Part shown: positions 17,585-22,951 of the stretch, in pieces
Numbering within the stretch: position 1 is the stretch's first letter
Layout: each line of letters starts with the position of its first letter
Assembly (NCBI RefSeq): GCF_030272615.1
Contig: NW_026729321.1
Span: 77,501-100,451, forward strand
Reading direction: 5' to 3'
Origin: Cryptomeria japonica
Taxonomy: Eukaryota > Streptophyta > Pinopsida > Cupressales > Cupressaceae
DNA: 22,951 nt
Notes under the pieces: generated by a model
Told to the model about the DNA's origin: nothing
What the model saw: only the letters and a program-made list of their open reading frames with translations
The model's database searches: none
Made by a program: the position numbers and the translations under genes

Positions 17585-18093
17585 CCGCCCTGGTGTGCAG
17601 CCCAGGCAAGTTGTGCGCACCAAGGCACCCACCCTGGCCAAGGTGGGTCACGGGGTGGGTCCTAGGGTGGGTAACGGGGTGGGTACTAAGGTGCGTGCCA
17701 AGGTGGGTCATGGGGTGGGTGCCAAGGTGGGCACCAGGGTGGGTGTGCACCAACCCTAGCCAGGGTAGGTCACGGGGTGGTTGTCGGGGTGGGCGTCAAG
17801 GAGCCAAGGTGGGTGGCAAGTAGCCAAGTTGCGTGCCAAGGTGGGTGTCGGGGTGGGTGCCAAGGATCCAAGGTGGGTGCCAAGGAACCAAGGTGGGTGT
17901 CTGGGTGGGTGCCGAGGTGGGAGCCAGGGTGGGTCCCAAGGTGAGTGCAAAGGTGGGTGCCAGGGTCAAGGTGAGTGCCAATGTGGGTTCCAAGGTGCCA
18001 GGGTCAGGGTGAGTGCCAATGTGGGTTCAAAGGTGCTAAGTTGGGTGCGAGGTTGGGTGCGAGGGTGGGTGGGTGCCAAGGTGTGCTAGGTGG

Positions 18094-18480
18094 AAGCCCG
18101 GGTGGGTCGGCATCCCATGGGTGTCGAGTTGGGTGCCTGATGGGTGCTTCTTGTCAAGTTTTAGTCGTCGGGACTCATTTCGAGCCTTAGAGGTCGTTTC
18201 TTGTCCGGTTGCCCTGTCTTCGACCTGGGAACCCAATTTTGGTCCTCGGGTCCCATTTTTTTTTGTCTCGCATCCCACTTTTGGCCTGTGGCCTTTTCGG
18301 GGTCGATTCTCGTTTTGGGCATCAGAGCATGTTTCTTCTCCTAAAACCCAATATTTGTTTATTAAGTCTCGGAACACATTTTTGTTCTCGTGGACCCATC
18401 ATGGGTCTTGGAACGCATTTGTGGTCCTTGGGTCCCATTTTGCATCCCGAAACTTGTGTTTTGGTGCTTGATCCCTATTT
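18094..18480. repeat. T-rich degenerate-repeat block upstream of 5S, copy 2
   Basis: Counterpart of 12059-12445 at offset 6,035; I saw no difference between the two. Confidence 0.6.
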
Positions 18481-18851
18481 TGGGTGCCCACCTTGCACCA
18501 AGTGCGCACCCGGGGCAAACCGAGCGCCTTGGTGCACCGGGGCAAGATCGAGCGTGCACCCGAGGCGCCCCGAACATGCACCAAGGTGCACTCGGCCCAC
18601 ATGTGAGCGCAGGTCGTTGCGCCCGAGGTGGTGTGTGGGCACCGCGTTGCAGACGGGACACTGCACGCACACGACGCCCCGTCCAGGTGCACGCACGTAG
18701 GCCGGGCCGGGTGCACACCCGACGCCCTAGCAAGGTGCGCGCACCCGGGCAGGGCTCACACTTGGCGAACGGGGCGCACTTCGCGAGGGAGGGTGTGCAC
18801 CTCGACGGGGGTGGGTGGCCGGGGTGGATTCGCACGTGGGTCGCGGTTTGC

Positions 18852-18879
18852 TAAGTACACACTGCGACAAGCTCATAAC
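18852..18879 (+). promoter_or_regulatory. 5S upstream promoter elements, gene 2
   Basis: Same sequence as in front of gene 1: TAAGTA at -28 and C at -1 (18879). Confidence 0.5.
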
Positions 18880-18998
18880 GGGTGCGATCATACCAGCGTT
18901 AGTGCACCGGATCCCATCAGAACTCCGCAGTTAAGCGCGCTTGGGCCGGAGTAGTACTGGGATGGGTGACCTCCCGGGAAGTCCCGGTGTTGCACCCT
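18880..18998 (+). rRNA. 5S ribosomal RNA, gene 2
   Basis: A second complete 119-base 5S gene, identical in its transcribed sequence to gene 1 as far as I can read. It has the same intact A and C boxes and terminal stem. It differs from gene 1 only just past the 3' end, where the T run is unbroken. It lies 6,035 bp from gene 1, far longer than the few hundred bp usual for stand-alone plant 5S arrays. Confidence 0.97.
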
Positions 18999-19010
18999 TT
19001 TTTAGTTTTT
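18998..19010 (+). terminator. Pol III terminator, gene 2 (unbroken T6)
   Basis: Six Ts (18998-19003) directly follow the gene, then AG and five more Ts. RNA polymerase III terminates at runs of four or more Ts, so this is a strong immediate terminator. Confidence 0.8.
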
Positions 19011-19458
19011 CGCCGGGCGTCGCAATGCTATTTGAATAAACCTTTTGCCCGTTTGCGTTCTCGTCGGGGCCGGGCCGGGCCGGGGTGCGCTGCCCGCACT
19101 ACCGCGCGCGCGGGGGCGACACCGAGCGCGCACCCGAGGCGCCCCGAGCACACAGGCCACGGTGCAACCCGGGCGTTGTGCGCGCACCCCGGTGCGCCCG
19201 AGGTGCTGCGCGCGCACCCAGGTGAAATCGGTGTGCACCTCGGCCAGTGCGCGCTCGGTCGAGTCGCGCACGTTGGCCAAGGTGCACGGTGATGTTTCTT
19301 ACTCTAAGGTTCCGCACCAGACGCCCGGGACAGGTGAGCGAAGCTGGGCGGGGCCGGGTGCGCGGCCGGGGCAGGTGCACGCAGCTGGAGAGAGCTTTGG
19401 AGCACACCAGAGGTGCGCACCTTGGAGCACACTTCGGAGCGCACCAATGATGCGCTCC

Positions 19459-22400
19459 ATTCAAAAGTTTCCTGAAAAGGCAAAAAAAGTTGAGATTATA
19501 GAATTTCCCACTTGAGAGATTGTAAAAAAAAAAAATTTAAAATGAAGGAAACGCGGGTGCCAAGGTGTGCGCGCCCGGGTGCGCAGCCCAGCCAAGGTGT
19601 GCGCACCAAGGCGCCCACCCTGGCGAAGGTGCACGCAAGGTGCGCACCCGAGGCAAACCGGACAATTAACCCAACTTTCGACTTCGCGCGCACCTGCGCA
19701 CCTTGGAGCGCACTTCGGAGCGCTCCTTGGTGCGCACCAATCTTGGGCACCTCGGAGTGCACCATGGCGCCCACCAAGGTGCGCACCCGGGGCAAACCGA
19801 GCTCCGACTTCGTGCGCACCTTGGAGCGCACGAAAGGTGCGCACCATGGCGCCCACCAAGGTGCGCAGCCCAGCCAAGGCGTGCGCATCAAGGTGCGCAC
19901 CCTGGCGAAGGTGCGCACCCGGGGCAAACCGAGCTCCGACTTCGTGCGCACCTTGGAGCGCACAAAGGGTGCGCAACCCAGCCAAGGTGTGCGCACCCCG
20001 GGCAAACCGAGCTCCGAATCGTGCGCACCTTGGAGCACACTTCGGAGCCCTCCTTGGTGCGCACCGATGTTGCGCACCTCGGAGCGCACCCGGGGAAAAC
20101 AATGCAATTAACCCGACTTTCGACTTCGTGGGCACCTCGGAGCGCTCTCGGGTTCGCACCTCGGAGCACACCGAGGTGCGCACCTTTGATGCGCTGCCTT
20201 CACCAATTTCCAGAAAAGGCAAGAAAACATTGAGAAGGTGTGCGCACCGAGGTGCCCACCCTGGCGAAGGTGCACGCGAGGTGCGCACCCGGGGCAAACC
20301 GGGCTCCGACTTCGTGCACGCCATGCTGCGCACCTTGGAGGGCCATGGTGCGCACCTTGGAGCACACTTCGGAGCGCTCAATGGTGCCCAACCCAGCCAA
20401 GGTGCCCACCGCGGCGAAGGTGCACGCGAGGTGCGCACCCGGGGCAAACCGGGCTCCGACTTCGTGCACGCCGCACCTTGGAGCACACTTCGGAGCGCTC
20501 CTTGGTGCGCACCAGGGCGCGCAACCCAGCCGAGGTGCCCACCCCGGCGAAGGTGCACGCGGGGTGCGCACCCGGGGCAAACCGGGCTCCGACTTCGTGC
20601 ACGCCATGGTGCCCACCGCGGCGAAGGTGCACGCGAGGTGCGCACCCGGGGCAAACCGGGCTCCGACTTCGTGCACGCCGCACCTTGGAGCACACTTCGG
20701 AGCGCTCCTTGGTGCGCACCAGGGCGCGCAACCCAGCCGAGGTGCCCACCCCGGCGAAGGTGCACGCGAGGTGCGCACCCGGGGCAAACCGGGCTCCGAC
20801 TTCGTGCACGCCATGGTGCCCACCGCGGCGAAGGTGCACGCGAGGTGCGCACCCGGGGCAAACCGGGCTCCGACTTCGTGCACGCCGCACCTTGGAGCAC
20901 ACTTCGGAGCGCTCCTTGGTGCGCACCATGGTGCCCACCAGGGCGCGCAACCCCGCCGAAGGTGCACGCGAGGTGCGCACCCGGGGCAAACCGGGCTCCG
21001 ACTTCGTGCACGCCGCACCTTGGAGCACACTTCGGAGCGCTCCTTGGTGCGCACCAGGGCGCGCAACCCCGCCGAAGGTGCACGCGAGGTGCGCACCCGG
21101 GGCAAACCGGGCTCCGACTTCGTGCACGCCATGGTGCGCACCAGGGTGCCCACCGCGGCGAAGGTGCGCACCCGGGGCAAACCGGGCTCCGACTTCGTGC
21201 ACGCCGCACCTTGGAGCACACTTCGGAGCGCTCCTTGGTGCGCACCAGGGCGCGCAACCCAGCCGAGGTGCCCACCCCGGCGAAGGTGCACGCGAGGTGC
21301 GCACCCGGGGCAAACCGGGCTCCGACTTCGTGCACGCCATGGTGCCCACCGCGGCGAAGGTGCGCACACCGGGGCAAACCGGGCTAGGACTTCGTGCACG
21401 CCGCACCTTGGAGCACACTTCGGAGCGCTCCTTGGTGCGCACCATGGTGCCCACCAGGCCGCGCAACCCAGCCAAGGTGTGCGCACCAAGGTGCACGCGA
21501 GGTGCGCACCCGGGGCAAACCGGGGTCCGGCTTCGTGCACGCCGCACCTTGGAGCACACATCGGGGCGCTCCCGGGTTCGCACCGGCGTTGCGCACCGTG
21601 GTGGGCACCTCGGAGCGCACCGTGGTGGGCACCTCGGAGCACACCAAGGTGGGCAGCGAGGTGCGCACCTTTGATGCGATGCCTTCACTAATTTCCATAA
21701 AAGGCAAAAAAAAACGAGATTTTAAAATTTCCGTTTTGAAAGATAGTGAGAAAAAGGGAATGCTGGTGCCATCTTGAGCCCGCCCTGGTGCGCAGCCCAG
21801 CCAAGGTGTGCGCACCAAGGTGCCCACCCTGGCGAAGGTGCGCGCCCGGGCAATTAACCCAACTTCCAACTTCGCGCGCGCCAGGGTGGGAGCGCACCCA
21901 ACAACCGGGCCTGGGAAGAGCCAATGCGAGAAACCCCACCAAACGCTCTGACAAAAAAAGAGGGGGCGCTCCAGTAACCCCGCTTCGGAGCGCACCCTGG
22001 GCAAACCCAGCCAGGGTGCCCACCCCGGCCAAGGTGCAGGCGAGGTGCGCACCCGGGGCAAACCGGGCTCCGACAACGTGCACGCCGCACCTTGGAGCAC
22101 ACTTCGTAGCGCTCCCGGGTGCGCACCTCAGAGCACACCAAGGTGGGCAGCGAGGTGCGCACCTTTGATGCGCTGCCTTCACTAATTTCCAGAAAAGGCA
22201 AAAAAAAGAGGAGATTTTAAAATTTCCGTTTTGAAAGATAGTGAAAAAAACGGAACGCGGGTGCCATCTTGAGCCCGCCCTGGTGCACAGCCCAGGTAAG
22301 GTGCCCACCCTGGCAAAGGTGCGCACCCGGGCAATTAACCCTACTTCCGACTTCGTGCGCGCCAGGGTGGCAACCGGGCCTGGGAAGAGCCAATGCGAGA

Positions 22401-22951
22401 AACCCCACCAAACGCTCCGACAAAAAAAGAGGCGGCGCTCCAATAACCCCGCTTCGGAGCGCAGCCGGGGCAAACCCAGCCAAGGTGCCCACCCCGACGA
22501 AGGTGCACGCGAGGTGCGCACCCGGGGCAAACCGGGCTCCGACAACGTGCACGCAGCACCTTGGAGCACACTTCGAAGCACTCCCGGGTGCCCACCGGCG
22601 TTGCGCACCGTGGTGGGCAGCGAGGTGCGCACCTTTGATGCGCTGCCTTCACTAATTTCCAGAAAAGGCAAAAAAAAATGAGATTTTAAAATTTCCGTTT
22701 TGAAAGATAGTGAAAAAAACGGAACGCGGGTGCCATCTTGAGCCCGCCCTGGTGCGCAGCCCAGGCAAGGCATGCGCACCAAGGTGCCCACCCGCGGTGC
22801 ACGCCCGGGGCAAACCGGGCTCCGACTTCGTGCAGGCCGCACCTTGGAGCACACTTCGGAGCGCTCCTTGGTGCGCACCATGGTGCCCACCAGGGCGCAC
22901 CCGGGGCAAACCGGGCTCCGACTTCGTGCACGCCGCACCTTGGAGCACACA
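19459..22951. repeat. Composite GTGCGCACC array with A-rich modules, copy 2
   Basis: Repeats 13424-16915 of unit 1. A-rich modules lie at about 19459-19565, 20195-20235, 21682-21776, 22176-22271 and 22646-22741; modules 6 and 7 lie beyond the window. One extra base near 21367 (CGCACACCGG against CGCACCCGG) breaks the long artefactual frames at different places than in unit 1, which also argues against coding. Confidence 0.92.

Larger units (their letters stand above)
11591..17625. repeat. 6,035-bp large tandem unit, copy 1 (complete)
   Basis: The sequence from 11591 reappears from 17626 at a constant offset of 6,035 (6,036 after a one-base insertion near 21367). Order inside the unit: end of the G-rich array, T-rich block (12059-12445), GC-rich 5S upstream spacer (12446-12844), 5S gene, GC-rich downstream spacer (12976-13423), composite GTGCGCACC array with seven A-rich modules (13424-17625). 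Against copy 2 I find substitutions at 11641 (A/G), 12966 (C/T) and 15385 (T/C), and one insertion near 21367. That is about 99.9 percent identity, so the duplication is very recent or actively homogenised, or it is an assembly artefact. Confidence 0.95.
13424..17625. repeat. Composite GTGCGCACC array with A-rich modules, copy 1
   Basis: The array is built from a few phrases reused in varying order: GCACCCGGGGCAAACCGGGC, TCCGACTTCGTGCACGCC, GCACCTTGGAGCACACTTCG, GAGCGCTCCTTGGTGCGCAC, CAACCCAGCCAAGGTG and CCCACCCTGGCGAAGGTG. Between 14400 and 14814 the phrase GCACCCGGGGCAAACC recurs at alternating steps of 133 and 74 bp (207-bp dimer). Seven A-rich modules divide the array. CpG is very frequent and stop codons are rare, so frames up to about 700 residues stay open in several frames on both strands; these are not genes. 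This fits rDNA or 5S spacer satellite DNA. Confidence 0.92.
17626..22951. repeat. 6,035-bp large tandem unit, copy 2 (cut by window end)
   Basis: This is a head-to-tail copy of 11591-17625 that continues to the last base, which corresponds to about 16915 in copy 1; roughly 0.7 kb is missing off the window. It carries the same parts in the same order, including the second 5S gene. Whether more copies follow cannot be seen. Confidence 0.95.

Noticed and set aside
11591-22951. Long terminal repeats of a retrotransposon
   Set aside because: The copies are adjacent head-to-tail with no internal coding region, primer-binding site or TG...CA ends, and they contain 5S genes.
1-22951. 18S, 5.8S or 26S rRNA genes within the window
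   Set aside because: I looked for their conserved segments at both ends and elsewhere and recognised none.

Overview
The window is non-coding, almost entirely tandemly repeated plant DNA. I see no credible protein-coding gene. The only unambiguous genes are two complete, near-canonical plant 5S rRNA genes on the + strand (12845-12963 and 18880-18998). Their variant bases (for example GCGTTAGTGCACC and CTCCGCAGTTAAGCGCG) look to me more like gymnosperm or early-diverging vascular plant 5S than like flowering-plant 5S. That placement comes from memory of the family and is moderate in confidence. Layout, left to right: 1-776, a degenerate flank. 777-5633, a 188-bp tandem array with 25 regular copies, very homogeneous in its right half. 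5634-6990, three longer units of about 440-490 bp, each with a stem-loop and a TATATAAG core. 6991-7306, a 50/56-bp alternating minisatellite. 7307-8508, 311-bp units that each carry the same TATATAAG core. 8505-9128, an amplified palindromic array built on GTGCGCAC. 9129-10375, 157-bp units, again each with the TATATAAG core. 10376-12058, a G-rich minisatellite built on GGTGGGTGCC. From 11591 the sequence enters a 6,035-bp unit (end of the G-rich array, T-rich block, 5S gene, GC-rich spacer, long composite array with A-rich hairpin modules). This unit is repeated from 17626 to the window end with only four differences seen in about 5.3 kb. Read on the minus strand, the 13 conserved TATA cores become CTTATATAGGGG, usually followed by AGG. 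This closely resembles the known plant RNA polymerase I initiation motif (TATATA followed by A or G and a G run). I therefore read the window, as an inference, as part of a giant 35S rDNA intergenic spacer shown in reverse. The 25S/26S gene would lie beyond the right end, then the 5S-bearing repeats, the spacer-promoter array (13 copies) and a long repetitive 5' external transcribed spacer holding the 188-bp array, with 18S beyond the left end. The 5S genes would then face away from 35S transcription, the linked (L-type) 5S-35S arrangement known from several non-flowering plant lineages and some Asteraceae. No 18S, 5.8S or 26S sequence is visible, so the linkage is a prediction. The long open frames found on both strands are artefacts of stop-poor GC-rich repeats.
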